Shown here: one piece after another, positions 31,985 to 43,679 of the stretch | Position numbering within the stretch: position 1 is the stretch's first letter | Layout: every line of letters begins with the position of its first letter | From: Caenorhabditis remanei | Taxonomy: Eukaryota; Nematoda; Chromadorea; Rhabditida; Rhabditidae | DNA length: 64,000 nt | Assembly (NCBI RefSeq): GCF_010183535.1 | Contig: NC_071328.1 | Coordinates: forward strand, 16,492,001 to 16,556,000 | Reading direction: 5' to 3' | Notes under the pieces: model-generated | Database searches by the model: none | The model's input: the letters and a program-made list of their open reading frames with translations, nothing else | What the model was told of the DNA's origin: nothing | Position numbers and translations under genes: made by a program

Positions 31985-33350
31985 ATTCCCGCCTCAATAC
32001 CTCTAAATTCCTCCTTCGAATGTGCTGAACCTCTGCGTGGTGAGGGAGATCCACGGGATTCTCTTTTTGGAAATAATAAATTAATTTTTAACGAAAAACT
32101 ATGAATCTCGGCTAATACAGCACCTTTTTTGATCAAGAGGCGGGCATTTCCTTTGATTTTTTGAATAAAAATTTGAATAATTTCAGTTTAAACATCAATT
32201 TCAGAAGTGATGGAGACAGCAGTAAGCGGTGCGAAGCTATGGGGTATCGGAGAAGAGATACCGAGGTAAAAATGGTTACTCTAACGACATTTTATCAATT
32301 TTTTAAAAGTTTTCAGATGAAGATCGTTCGCCGGAAGCTTCTAGATGGTGTCAGCGGTGTTCTCGAAAGATGGGCGGCTCCTATGCAAAATGGAAGCGAT
32401 GACACCCGAAGAATCGTCGCCGGACAAAATCAGACACCGCTGATCGATATCTGGGATGTTCCGCCAGATTTTGCATTGATTCCGCCCATTTTTGATCCAC
32501 TTAATACTCAAATTGGCTGAAAACTAGTTTTTTTTTTAAATTTCGAGCACTTTCTTTGCGTTTTAAACCAGTTTTTTCTTGTTTTAAAACGGAAGTGTCT
32601 GGAAGTGGCTCTGAGAAACATTTTATTCATAAATCATGCAGCAACGTTGCAAAAAGTAGGCGGAGAGATCTGCATTTAGTCATTTAGTTCGTGGAAATCA
32701 CAATTTTTGAGTATCTGAGCGTCGGCGGAACATTTCCTGCGTCTCTCACCGTCGGCAGTGGTGCCGCGCGCTCTCTCGTCTGATTTATTCCGCCGCCCAG
32801 TTTCAGTAGCAATGAAGAGAGCAATGGGCAAAGCAAATCCATGGAGTGTCGGAGAAGGCATTCTTCCAAATTTTCAGATGAAAATCGGGCGCCAGAATCT
32901 TCTAGATGGTGATTTTCGATTCCTACCTATGCTGCAGTGCAGACTTCGAAGGTCCTGTGAAAGATTGCTGCTGAAATTGCGGAAACATGACTCCGCCTAA
33001 TCTTAGGCCGTGAGGTTGGCTGAAAAGCACAAATCACTCCGAAACAGGCATCCTTTCTTCCGTGGGCGGAGCATCTTCTATCAACTAATTTCTCTGAAAA
33101 TGCCTTACGAAAATTTTCAAATCGGCCCGACCAGTCGCAAGTATGCAAATTTCTTACTTTCAAACACCTCTATCCCATTGAAATCCCGCCTCAATACCTC
33201 TAAATTCCTCCTTCGAATGTGCTGAACCTCTGCGTGGTGAGGGAGATCCACGGGATTCTCTTTTTGAAATCATTTTTTAACGAAAAACTATAAATTCCGG
33301 CTAATACAGCACCTTTTTTAATCAAGAGGCGGGCATTTTGCAAATTTTTT
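31985..33350. repeat. direct duplication with about 1.2-kb offset
   Basis: The stretch CGCCTCAATACCTCTAAATT through GATCAAGAGGCGGGCATTT at about 31985-32150 recurs at about 33188-33345 with few changes. Between them the exon-like ATGAAGATCGTTCGCCGG (32317) has a partner ATGAAAATCGGGCGCCAG (32878), both ending TTCTAGATG/GT. The layout suggests a tandem duplication that also copied an exon. Confidence 0.7.
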
Positions 33351-34850
33351 GAATAAATAATTGAATAATTTTAGTTTCAGCATCGTTTTCAGAAAAGTGG
33401 GCGGAGCTAAGTGTAATACTTGATTTTTCAACAGATTTGCAGATTTTCAGTCGGTTTTCTTTCGTTTTTAGCTAGAAAGCGTCTAATATTTCAGAAGATA
33501 TGAATCGGTGGTGGCCAAATTGCTAGACTGGAGAAGAATCAGCAATCTATTGGTTCAAAACAACTATTCCATGGATTTTATCCTTTTTCCTTCTAATTCA
33601 AATAAAAACACCTTCATTTGTTCTATTCTCTGCCAAATTTATGCTTCCAATCGTTTTTTATCTCATTTTCTACCTTTCTAGATGCCCAGAAATCTCGAAT
33701 AAGAGACCGATGTTCTTAACAACAGATGGTATCGCAAACGCGCCCCATTGCACTCGATGGAATTGAGAGAGAACTTTTGTCACGATGCAGTGCTTGTAGT
33801 TAAACTACTCAATTTTCCCTCGAATTTTTTGTTTTCAGGCTGGAAAAAATGCTATATTTTTTCTCTATAAAATTTCAGTTCGGAATTCATTAATTTCTTC
33901 TCGAAAATCGCTGAAAACACGCGACTACAGTACTCGGAAAGGCGCATACCGAAATTTGTTAATTCGGGTCCCGTCACGATCCGCCCATTTTTCGAGCCAC
34001 GATGATTTATTTTCCACGCGGCAAATCGAGTTTTCTCACTGATTTCTAGCTGGAATTTCCGTGATTTTTCACAGTTTTTGCTCATTTTTCATCGGAAATT
34101 CGTTGAATTCATTGAAATTGTCATGAAAATCTTAATTTTCTGCTGGTTTTGCTAAATTTTTGCTGCTTTTCCGGGCCCAGAAATGTTTCAGATCGTATAT
34201 TAGAGATTTTCAACCGATTTTCGAGTTTTTAAACAAATTTTAGCTTCTTTGTGAACAAAGCATGCAGTTTTCAACGGTTTCCGAAAAAAAAAATCAGCAA
34301 AATCTTACATTTTTCAATTTTCTGCAGATTTCTCTGAAAAATTGTTCCAAACTGCTCCAAAAGTGTTTTTTACTAGGCAATTTGTTTCATTTGTTGAATT
34401 TTTCTGCTAAAAACGCGATGAAAATCAAGTTTTTTGGCTTTTTTCACTCATTTTTCGTTTTCAAACCCCAATTTTTCAAATTTCAGCTTCTATTTTCTTC
34501 ATTTTATAGTAGAAAATTCCACTGTTTATCTTAAATTGTTAGTTTTAGTCATTGCCGATATTGATGGTCACTTTTCAACATTTTTCTATCAAAAACGCAA
34601 TTTTTCAGTTTTTTTCTCTCATTTTTAACATTTATCATCAAAAAATCGGCTTGAAATTCATAAATTCGGAATTTGATACTTTTTCTTGAATATTTCTTTC
34701 AAAAAACTCATTTTTCTCGTTTTTCTTCCCATTTCTCACCAAAATTTTAATTTTCCAGGTATTCTTCCAACATCTTCAACAGCCGGCGATTCGTTTTTCT
34801 ATCGCCGACGTGCCGTCTCCACTCGTGACTTCGAGTTTTACAAAAACTGA
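32205..34850 (+). CDS. weak candidate gene with alternative duplicated exons
   Basis: Splice-compatible pieces on the plus strand: 32205-32265 (SDGDSSKRCEAMGYRRRDTE), 32317-32347 (MKIVRRKLLD) or its duplicate 32878-32908 (MKIGRQNLLD), 33495-33507, 33682-33728 (CPEISNKRPMFLTTDG) and 34759-34850 (ILPTSSTAGDSFFYRRRAVS to FEFYKN and TGA). Acceptors are mostly TTTTCAG/TTTCAG and phases fit. The two duplicate exons would be used one at a time. No start exon, no known domain; the last two exons look the most protein-like. May be an arginine-rich small protein or a decayed gene. Confidence 0.3.
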
Positions 34851-34859
34851 GAATTTTGT

Positions 34860-35230
34860 GTCAAAACTGTCTAGAATTGAGGATTTTCAGAGTATCTGAC
34901 ACTTTAAATTGCCATAATTTAGTTTCCGCCCAGAATGTTGTGATTTTCTACAAATATTCGGCAATTTCAGCGATTTTGGACTTTGCTCAGCTAATTTTGA
35001 TCGATATTTCACTAGTTTTCACTTTGTATATCAATCACTGAAAATTCCAGCTCTCCTCCTTGTTGCCATAGAAATTTTACTCAAAATCTCTCCCTCTCCC
35101 TTCTAGTTTCCTGTCTGTCTGCCAAGTTTCCAGCCCCCTCTCTCTAAATTCCGCTCAATTTCCTTTCTGGCAGTTTCGAGAGGAAAAATTTAGAATGAAT
35201 CAGAAATACGTTTATTGATTAATTCCGAAT
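34860..35230. other. intergenic, 3' flanks of two convergent loci
   Basis: Pyrimidine-rich (TCTCCCTCTCCCTTC) with no gene seen. Lies between the end of the candidate above and the end of the GILT gene. Confidence 0.35.
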
Positions 35231-35233
35231 AGT

Positions 35234-35985
35234 TTACTTATTCTCATCTTTGCACATTTCTTTGTCCATCATCGATTTCAACCCACAGGCGACAGTTTTT
35301 AGATTATACTCGGCGTACTTGTTACGTTCCCCGTTTACTTGAATCCATGGAAGCTGGAAATTTCGAGTTTTCTGGGTGAAAATGACTTATAAACGTACCC
35401 ATGCGGATCCTGGAGCCACATTATAACGATAAGAGTTCTCATCGTTCAACAAGTACTCTCCTTCCTCAGATTCAGCGCACTCTTTGATTCTGAAATTCAA
35501 GTCAATTCTCTCTCTGAAAATCCATATATCCAACTTCTTCCCCTCCTCGGTATCCGGAAGACAGTTGAGACCAGCGGGATATGATTTCAGACCCTGGATA
35601 CATCCTACTATAACCAGCCAATCTCCAGCGATATGCTTCTTGGAGCACATTTGTAGTTTGTTCAAAGCACACTCTACAGCTCCATGAAGACATTTGTTGC
35701 TGAAATTCACCAGAACATTGCTGAAAGGGGGCGTGGCCTCGGGGATTCAACTTACACATAATGTCCCTTTACATCGTGTCCCCCGGTAGGCACTGCATGG
35801 AAATCTAGTCTAAAGTCACTTGAGAAGTTTGACTTGAACTTCTCATAGAATGGAACTAGCTGATTCTTGACGAATCTCGATGTATCCGGACATCTTGCAA
35901 TTCCGAAAACTTCTATCAAGTCTCCGGCTGAAACTGAAACAGCTGGAATCGATAGAAATAGAAGGGATAGATAGAATGGGGACAT
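35234..35985 (-). CDS. GILT-like lysosomal thiol reductase
   Basis: Exons 35985-35756, 35720-35399 and 35353-35234 give 223 aa. An N-terminal signal peptide (MSPFYLSLLFLSIPAVSVSA) sends it to the secretory/lysosomal route. Residues about 98-113 carry the GILT signature C-x2-G-x2-E-C-x2-N-x4-C (CLHGAVECALNKLQMC). The active-site segment reads RCPDTSRF: the first cysteine of the expected CxxC is present but the second is Thr. Downstream cysteines (GCIQG, NCLPD, CAES, ACGLK, MCKD) fit the family's disulphides, and the PWIQVNGERN segment is typical. GILT enzymes reduce disulphides at acid pH; loss of the resolving cysteine would change mechanism. Start chosen at the ATG beginning the signal peptide. 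I recall the C. elegans neighbour Y18D10A.2 as the likely ortholog (unchecked). Confidence 0.88.
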
Positions 35986-36134
35986 ATTCAATAGAGAGTG
36001 TGGAAATCAACGGCTTTTATTCAGTTTATCGGGAATCTATTCATGTGAATATGCATATTTTAACAATGATAAGTGATATGCAAACAGAAAAAATTAGCAT
36101 ATTGAAATGTAAAAATGTGCTGAATTTTGATCTT

Positions 36135-37457
36135 CTAATCTTCCACCTTCACAATTTGCTCGAATCCTGGATATTCTGGCATCTGGAGTTGCATCTCCTC
36201 CACTAATCCACATGGAACAAAACGGCCACCGAGAAAGTGTGGACCTGTCCAGTTTCTCATGCAGATTTTTGGAAGTGTCAACGAGATAACGGCGTGTGGG
36301 TGGATGACGTCATCTGAAGTGTCTTCTGGTGCACCCCTCTCCACATCCCATCCAGATGGGATATCGATTGAGAAGACGTGAATTCCAGACGCACGCACTG
36401 TCTTCAGAATTTGAGTGAATGGTTCGCGTGGTGGTGGTTGGAAGGAGAAGCCGAAAAGAGCGTCGACGATGAGTGGGAAGGTGTGAAGATCGGTGGGAAG
36501 AGTGGGTTGTATTGGGATGGACGAGGTTTCGCATTGAGTTACGAGACTCTTCATTAGCTCGTTTTTGGATTCCTTCGGGTAGACGATGGATGGGTTGAAG
36601 CCCTGGAAAAATCGATTATTGATAAGCTGGAAGCGTGGTTTTCCAGCAAAATCCGGCATTTTCAGTCTATATCAAGATTAGATAGGCTAGATGGGATCTG
36701 TGGTATTGTTTCGCTGAAAACTGGTTTAGCCAGGGAATCTAGACCTAATCGTCTAGTTTTCCGCTAAATCCGGCATTTTCAGTCTAATCGATAGGCTAGA
36801 GGAGATCTTTGGGACTGTTTCAAGGAATCGCTGAAATCTAGAAATTGTGATGTGAATTTCCTGGCTGAAAATCTCAATTTTGGTGGAAAATCCATATTAC
36901 TATTGCTAGATTTTCGGTTTGAACTCGTGATTTCTGCTTTTATGTGAATTCTATGATTCTCAGAAATTAAATCGGATCCTCTTGACCACGCCCACTTTGT
37001 AATTTGTAGTTTCCTCTCCTCAGGTTGTTTTCCAAAGCTCTCCCAGACATGTCTAGCTAACTTAGTATCAAAATTTTCCCCTAGCGGATTTCTTATTTTT
37101 GCCTTCTCTCCCCCCTCTTCCGCCCCCATCTATACACATATTTACGATACAAAAAGAAGAAGAGGAGAGCTCACAAATTGTTGAAGGTGTCTGGCACACA
37201 CGAATCCGTCGCCTCCGTTGTTTCCGGGTCCACACAAGACGGCGACGTTGCCTGAAACCGGAATTTTCGTGTTTTTTCTCTATCTATAACTCACTCTTTG
37301 GATAGTGAGCAGCGATAGCCTGAGCAGCGGCCAAACCGGCCAACTCCATCAGCTGTTCGACTTTGAATCCGTACTTGCTGAAAAGTTGCTCATCGATTTG
37401 AGTGGCCATCTTTTGGCCGATGAATGAGACTGTTTTTTTCGAGATTATTTGAACCAT
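36135..37457 (-). CDS. NAD(P)H-hydrate epimerase (YjeF_N family, NAXE)
   Basis: Exons 37457-37295, 37251-37175 and 36602-36135 give 235 aa. The enzyme interconverts R and S epimers of hydrated NAD(P)H so that the S-specific dehydratase can repair it. Motifs: [20 protein letters not shown] at the N-terminus, [20 protein letters not shown] (residues about 57-76) as the nucleotide-binding GPGNNGGDG loop, [17 protein letters not shown], and [13 protein letters not shown] with the conserved catalytic-region aspartates, then LPK and HFLGGRFVP near the C-terminus. Length agrees with animal NAXE proteins. No obvious mitochondrial presequence. The second intron (37174-36603) holds a short duplicated phrase (CGGCATTTTCAGTCTA). 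Probably the ortholog of C. elegans Y18D10A.3 (recalled, unchecked). Confidence 0.92.
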
Positions 37458-40400
37458 TTTTCTGAAATTAAGAGATTTTTTGGAAAAATGTTAGTTTAGT
37501 CGGTGAAAAACGGGTTCCACGTGAAAAATTCTGGAAAAAACGGGGAGTTTTTTAGCTCTATTTTGAGGGATTTTCAGCTAGATTTCTGCACCTGCTTGAA
37601 ATTTGGAGAAACTATGGAATTTGGCAGCTAAAATCGCTCGAAATTTGAATTTTTCGTCAAAAAGTGTAAATCAGTCTATTTTTCTCTGAACCTCTCCGAA
37701 TTTCTTTGCGAAAAAAAAGAGCACATATCGAATAAAATAAAATTTTATAAGAATGCCCCCCGCCGGCATCTCATAACAGAAAGAAAGAAAGTATATTTCA
37801 TCTTTCTTTCTCTGTCTCCATCTAACTTTTTAACGGCACTAGCTATTGGTTTTCTTCTTTCTTCTCGATATCAATTCTCTCCTTTTCCATCCCGTGTTAT
37901 TCCAATGATTTCGTTTTTCGGAGGAACACTAAGTGATATGATGTTGATACTAACACAAACAAAAGAGAGAAGAGAGCGCATCTCTCTCTTTTTCTCTTTC
38001 CCCCTCACCGTCATCATCACCACTCTAATGACGTCAGAAACAGTGTCCGTCGGTCGGGAATCACAAAAAAAATCGAAAGGGAAACTTGGAAAAAAGTGGT
38101 GACACCAAAAAAGGAAGAAAAATGATGGGGTTATGCAGGAAAAGAGATTAACGAGACAGAGTTGAAACCCTCCGTGTTCGATAGAGCGCGATTGCTATTC
38201 TTGTCACTTTTGGCTTCCAATTGGAGCATTGATTTTCGTTAGAGAGAGGTTTTATCGTGAGGAAGTTTGCTGATAGTGTTTCTGGATTGATTAGGAGGTG
38301 CGTAGAGTTGTTTCTGCTGGAAATAATAACTAGAGAGAGTTTTTTGGCTTGGAATCGCAAATTCCGAGTTTCAATAAGTTTTCAGTAAGGTCTTACGGAT
38401 TTTGAAGCATAATTCAGTCTAGAATTTTCAGATTCCGCCAGTTTTGATAAATTTTCAGAATTTGATGCGTCTAAAAATCAGCGAAATTATACATTAGGAC
38501 CTTCTAAAAAACACAATTTTAGTCAATGACTTTCTCGGGATAGATGTCGTTTTCCTCGTTTCGGACCAATTTTTAGAGCCAATTTTTGTGTAAATTTGAT
38601 GTTTTAGTGAAAATTTTTGGATTCTAGCCTTTTTTGAGTCAAAAATACCCAAAGAACCGTGGTAAATGAGGATCAATGCCCCTGACGAAGGTTTTTAATT
38701 CAAAAATCAGAACATTTTGACGAAAAACACCGAAAAATGACGTGTTTTGTCTTAAAAATCCGACTGAAACTGGAAATTTTCGATTTTTCAGCCTATTCTT
38801 GATCGGCAACAAGTTTCGAATCAAAATTTCTCTGTCTCCTTTATTGATTTTTTCCATCTTCCTCATTGTTCCCAAATTCCACTGCTTTTTCAGCACATTT
38901 TATTCTGAGAAAATTCTGAGAAATGACGCCATCATCCTATTTCCCCCCGTATGTACGAAAAGCGTCCTCGGGGTTTTTGACGTTTTTTAGTGTGTTGCTG
39001 TTGTTTTGTTATTGGTTTTTTTTTGTTCGTCTCTTGTTCTCTTTTCCTTCCTCCTCCCTCTCCATCAACCTCCGTCTACTACCTCCTCCCCCACACGAGG
39101 ATATCACCTTGCACGGATCGGCTTATCCATATCTATGTATATATATATGTATGTGTTAGCATCTATTTCTCGTCGTTTGCGCCGGGTTTGCCTCCCCCCT
39201 CTCTGAGTTTTTTTATGGAGCTGAGAGAAGGAGCTCTCCTAGCTGCGTGAGAATAGTGAGCTCTCAGTGTTGCTCCGCTTCTCTACGACGACGACGACGA
39301 CTACAACTAGAAGGAGAGGGCCCCCTGAAGACGACGTCTTCATCGATTCGCCGGGCGCCGGCCAACAACGATAGCGGGGTAAAAGAAGTAGAAGGAGAAG
39401 ACGACTACTTTTGAGATGACGTCTGTCGTGGTGTCTACGTCTCTGTCGCATATCTATCACTGGATAGAACACGAGTGAGAGAGAAAGAGAGAGCGGCGTT
39501 GTGTGGAAAACGGAGTGAAAAGAGAAATGGAGAGAGAGAGGAGAGGCCGCCCCTGTCTGCGTCACTGTCTCTGATTCCTTTAGACGGGCGGACGTCTGTC
39601 CGCCTGCGTCTTGGCGATGTGAGGCGTCTCTAGCGGGGGAGACGCTGCGTCTCTGACCCACAATACGCTATATACATGGTTTTCCATTTGGCGGTGTGGC
39701 GGCCTGATGGAGGTTTTTCTCCCTCTCTCGCTTTTCCATCCTTCCTTCCCCAATAGCAGTTTACTGGGTGATTTTGGTGTGGATTTCTATGGTTTCTCTG
39801 GGGTCTCTCTATAGGCTGAATTTTGGCGCCACAGGTTAGGTGAGCGAGGATTCAGAGAAGTGGGCTTATCGATTGTCTCCGGGGAACACGATGAGTTGGC
39901 ATTAGGGAAAAGCGCGTGGCATTTAGAGGCGGATTGAGGATTAATCTATTATTAGAGAAGAAAGAAGTGATTCATATCCTAAAAGTGGTATGTAGGCGTT
40001 AATTCAGGGAAAATTGGAAATTCTAGATGATTTCTGACCGATTTCTCACTAAAAACTGTGATTGAATCACGGGGGTCTTTTTTTCAATCTGTTGGCCAAT
40101 GATATCAGAAACAAAAAAGATATTGATCAAAGTGATGGTTTTATATCATACATATGAGAACATGGAAACAAAGAATACAGAAAATCTTAGTTAACTGACG
40201 ATTTAGACATGAAAATATTCGATTTTTTGATGATTTTAGTAGATTTTCAATCAAAATCTGGGATTTGTCATTTAATTTACTTCTATTGACCTCATCGTCT
40301 TTGCTGGTTGCTCAGCCCGTAGTTTTTGGTGCTTTTATATCACCAGCGATTTAAAAACTACTCTGAAATTGCCTTTCAACTATTTTCCGTCAAAAACTCA

Positions 40401-40849
40401 GTCATTCCCATTAGTTTATAACATTTTTGTCTGAAATTCGGTGAGATTATTGTGGGAAATGGGTTCCTGCTCGTATGATTGCCTAACATCCCGGAAAATT
40501 TGACTTTTCTGTCCTTTTTAATATACATTTTCTCCGAATTTCTCAACTTTGTCGCTCTGAAATTGATATTTTCCGTACTTCATCCCGCTTTTCTCTCTAC
40601 CTTTTCACCTTTAAAAAAATCTCACACCACTTTCAAAGTAACTACGATAAACCGCTATTTAATTGTGGTAATTACAGTAGTATTTATATTCAAAACTAGA
40701 GATTCTTTGGTTCTCTCTTCCTTCCTTTTCCACGACGCTTTTCCCTTTTCCGTTTATTGATTTTCTCTCCTTTTCTCTAATCTTCGCCCTTTTCCTCTCT
40801 AATTTCCGCTCAATTCTCTCTTTTTCTATCTCTATATAAATAATTTTCG
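37458..40849. other. 3.4-kb intergenic region upstream of gsk-3
   Basis: Holds divergent promoters for NAXE (-) and gsk-3 (+). The part at 39040-39700 is pyrimidine- and CpG-rich (CTCTCTC, GACGACGACGACG, GACGTC), unlike the AT-rich rest, and may be regulatory or transcribed 5' sequence. A GAACACGGAGGG/AGAGCGCG stretch at 38170 resembles other repeats. No supported gene: the long frame on the minus strand at 39239-39661 is low-complexity. Confidence 0.4.
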
Positions 40850-40861
40850 ATCTGATTTTCA

Positions 40862-40976
40862 GGTGGAACCTCATTCCTCCACATAACCACCCCCCTCCGT
40901 CTTTTGACCCATCCGGAAATCGTCTCGAATATTTGGAGTCAACTAGACGAGACGAAGTGTTGGAAGAAGTGTGGTG
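40862..40976 (+). promoter_or_regulatory. gsk-3 5' UTR exon segment
   Basis: A good acceptor GATCTGATTTTCAG ends at 40861. The following 115 bases up to the ATG are conserved in two partial duplicates (29180-29048 and 30330-30246), which marks this as a distinct transcribed unit: either a spliced 5' UTR exon or an outron boundary for trans-splicing. Confidence 0.45.
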
Positions 40977-43679
40977 ATGAACAAGCAGCTGCTCTCGTGC
41001 TCGCTGAAAAGCGGCAAGCAGGTCACCATGGTCGTCGCTTCAGTGGCCACAGATGGTGTCGATCAGCAGGTTGGTTTTGTGTGGGAAAATTCAGGGAAAC
41101 TTGAGAAACTTTGAGATTTTGAGCGGTTTTTCAGTCCTTTTCATGTGATTTTATTGCTGTAAACGGATTCTAGAGAACATCTTGGTGTAGGAATGATATC
41201 GCTTTGTGAAGTAGTGAATCCAGTTTTTTCAGCGGATTTTTAGCAAAGTACTGCGTAGATAATGATATTTGGCTGAAAATCCTGGAAAATTTGAGTCTTT
41301 TCGGCTGTTTTTTGAGGTTTCGTACGTAATTTTGAGCTAAAATCTCTAATTTTATTTCCTATTTGACAAGCTGAAGGGTTTTGGCTGAAATTGCTCTGAA
41401 AATTCAAGAAAATTGAGGAATTGTATCATAGTAATGTTCCTGTGATTGCGCTTTTTGCACTTGTATAAGCACGGCACGTTTTTTGCAACCGCGCTCTACC
41501 GAAACTGAAATATTGCGTGCGAAATTGAGAGGCTCTGAGAAAACGAGACATTTTTCAACGGCATTTCGGTAGAGCGCAGTTGTAAGAACTGTGCCGAGCT
41601 AATATTCTCAATTAACCTTTTCGAACTCATCTAGACTGCTTTTGATTCAAAAATGAGAAAATTAAGTCTGATTTCTACCCACAATCTCGTTTTTCCATTC
41701 GTCACATCTGTAATTTCTTCAAAATACTAATTGTCGTTCGTTTTCCCCAAAAAATCACGTGGCACAACCGAAAATTTTAAAAATTTTGAGTTTTTCTCAC
41801 AAAAACAAAGAAAATTGTAGTGTGACTCACGCGAATTCCACTCATTTCGTCATAATTATAACAGAAATGATTCCCGCTCAAAATATGACATTCACAGCCT
41901 TCTCAAACACGGTCATCGATGAGAAAATGACGGTAATTAGGGATTAGTCATTGGGAAATTAGAGAAAAATTGACTGAAAAGTACATTTCTATGATTTTCA
42001 GGTCGAAATCTCGTACTATGATCAGAAAGTCATAGGAAACGGATCGTTCGGAGTCGTGTTCCTTGCAAAACTGTCGACAACCAACGAGATGGTGGCAATC
42101 AAAAAAGTGCTTCAAGACAAACGATTCAAGAATCGAGAATTGCAAATTATGCGGAAGTTGAACCATCCAAATATTGTCAAACTCAAGTATTTCTTCTATT
42201 CAAGTGGTGACAAGAAGGATGAATTGTATTTGAATCTGATACTCGAATACGTTCCAGAGACTGTCTACAGGTTAGACGCGCCAAACGCACCCCAGCTATC
42301 TATAACTATGTTTCAGAGTGGCCCGACACTATTCCAAACAGCGACAGCAGATTCCTATGATCTACGTGAAGTTGTACATGTACCAACTTCTTCGTTCACT
42401 CGCCTACATCCATGGAATCGGAATCTGTCACCGTGACATCAAACCACAGAATCTGCTCATCGACCCGGAGACTGGAGTTTTGAAGCTTTGTGATTTCGGA
42501 TCGGCAAAGTATTTGGTACGCAACGAGCCGAATGTCTCCTACATTTGCTCCCGTTACTATCGTGCTCCGGAGCTCATTTTTGGAGCCACGAACTACACGA
42601 ACTCGATTGATGTCTGGTCGGCAGGAACAGTGATGGCAGAACTCCTTCTCGGTCAACCAATCTTCCCAGGAGATTCTGGAGTCGATCAGTTGGTGGAGAT
42701 TATCAAAGTGCTTGGAACACCGACTCGGGAACAGATTCAGAGCATGAATCCAAATTACAAAGAGTTCAAATTCCCTCAAATCAAGGCACATCCGTGGAGT
42801 AAGGTGTTCCGTGTCCACACACCGACCGACGCCATCGACCTCATTTCGAAGATCATTGAGTACACGCCGACGTCTCGACCAACACCACAAGCGGTATGAT
42901 TTTTAAGTGTCAATTAGAGAGAGATGAGTCATCATTTCTCTAAAATGAGGAACGGATGTTTTCGGGGGGTTTTATGGGGAAGAAATTCCGGAAATTTGAC
43001 CAAAAATCAGCGAATTGATGCTTGAAAACATCGTTTGGACATCCGGACAGACGGACAGACGGATAGACAAAATTCGTATAACATGACGCACACAGATGTA
43101 AATACCGCTATATAGACATCTAAAAGTACAGAAATCTTGGGATGACGGACATTTGGATATCTGGCCACACAGATTTTTATACATCCTCACATGTAGACAT
43201 AAGACGTCCAGATGTACAGGCAGAGAGAAGAATCTAGGCTCCAAGATTGTTGTAAATTCCGATATCTGAATGACTGGAAATACAGACAGAGTGACATCCG
43301 GACATCCGGACATCTAGGTGTACAGACAGACACACAAATCTGAAAATGAGGATCTCTAGGCACTCATCTAGACTTCTAAACGCCTGTATATCCGGATTAA
43401 CAGATAGAGATCTAGACACAACTACAGACAATGGCATTGTCCAAAAAGCCAAAAGACCCGAGATTTTTTCTGATTCTTATCTCCATTCGATCCTGCTGAA
43501 CTGTGTAGCCAACAATCTAATTCCAGGCTTGTCAACACGCGTTCTTCGACGAGCTCAGGAATCCCGAGTCGCGCCTTCCATCGGGACGACCTCTGCCGAC
43601 ACTGGAAATGGACGGAACGACTGGAGGAGTTGAGGTGTCGACGACGAGCGGAGAAGATGTGGCTGGACCATCGGCCTAA
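40977..43679 (+). CDS. gsk-3: glycogen synthase kinase-3
   Basis: Four exons: 40977-41069, 42002-42270, 42317-42893 and 43527-43679, giving 363 aa. Ser/Thr kinase of the Wnt pathway destruction complex, acting in cytoplasm and nucleus and phosphorylating primed substrates; in worms it controls endoderm fate and other Wnt outputs. Visible kinase landmarks: glycine loop GNGSFGVVF (43-51), VAIKK lysine (about 65), catalytic HRD (159-161 in CHRDIKPQN), DFG (180-182 in DFGSAKYL), and the activation-loop tyrosine in [13 protein letters not shown] (about 196). The N-terminal stretch lacks an obvious Akt-type inhibitory RxRTTSF motif. The C-terminal tail is short and ends EDVAGPSA. All phases agree. 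Intron 3 (42894-43526) is filled with CCGGACATC/ACAGACAG phrases. Partial inverted copies lie at 28.9-30.4 kb. Confidence 0.97.
41460..41615. repeat. fold-back repeat in gsk-3 intron 1
   Basis: GCACGGCACGTTTTTTGCAA with CCGCGCTCTACCGAAA is mirrored by TTTCGGTAGAGCGCAGTTGT and GAACTGTGCCG about 90 bp later. The stem is imperfect (GCA/GT loops). TAGAGCGCG phrases occur elsewhere in the window, for example near 38180. Confidence 0.6.
42894..43526. repeat. degenerate CCGGACATC minisatellite-like intron
   Basis: Intron 3 of gsk-3 repeats phrases such as GACATCCGGACA, CAGACAGAC and CATCTAG irregularly. A matching, rearranged stretch follows the truncated exon 3 of the inverted gsk-3 copy (about 29250-29395). 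Confidence 0.6.

Noticed and set aside
36310..36534. Arginine/histidine-rich frame inside the NAXE exon
   Set aside because: Alternate frame of the well-supported NAXE coding sequence.
39239..39661. 140-codon minus-strand frame upstream of gsk-3
   Set aside because: Composition is simple repeats (poly-Leu, poly-Val, SLSLSL) from CT/GAC-rich DNA; no splice logic or domain.
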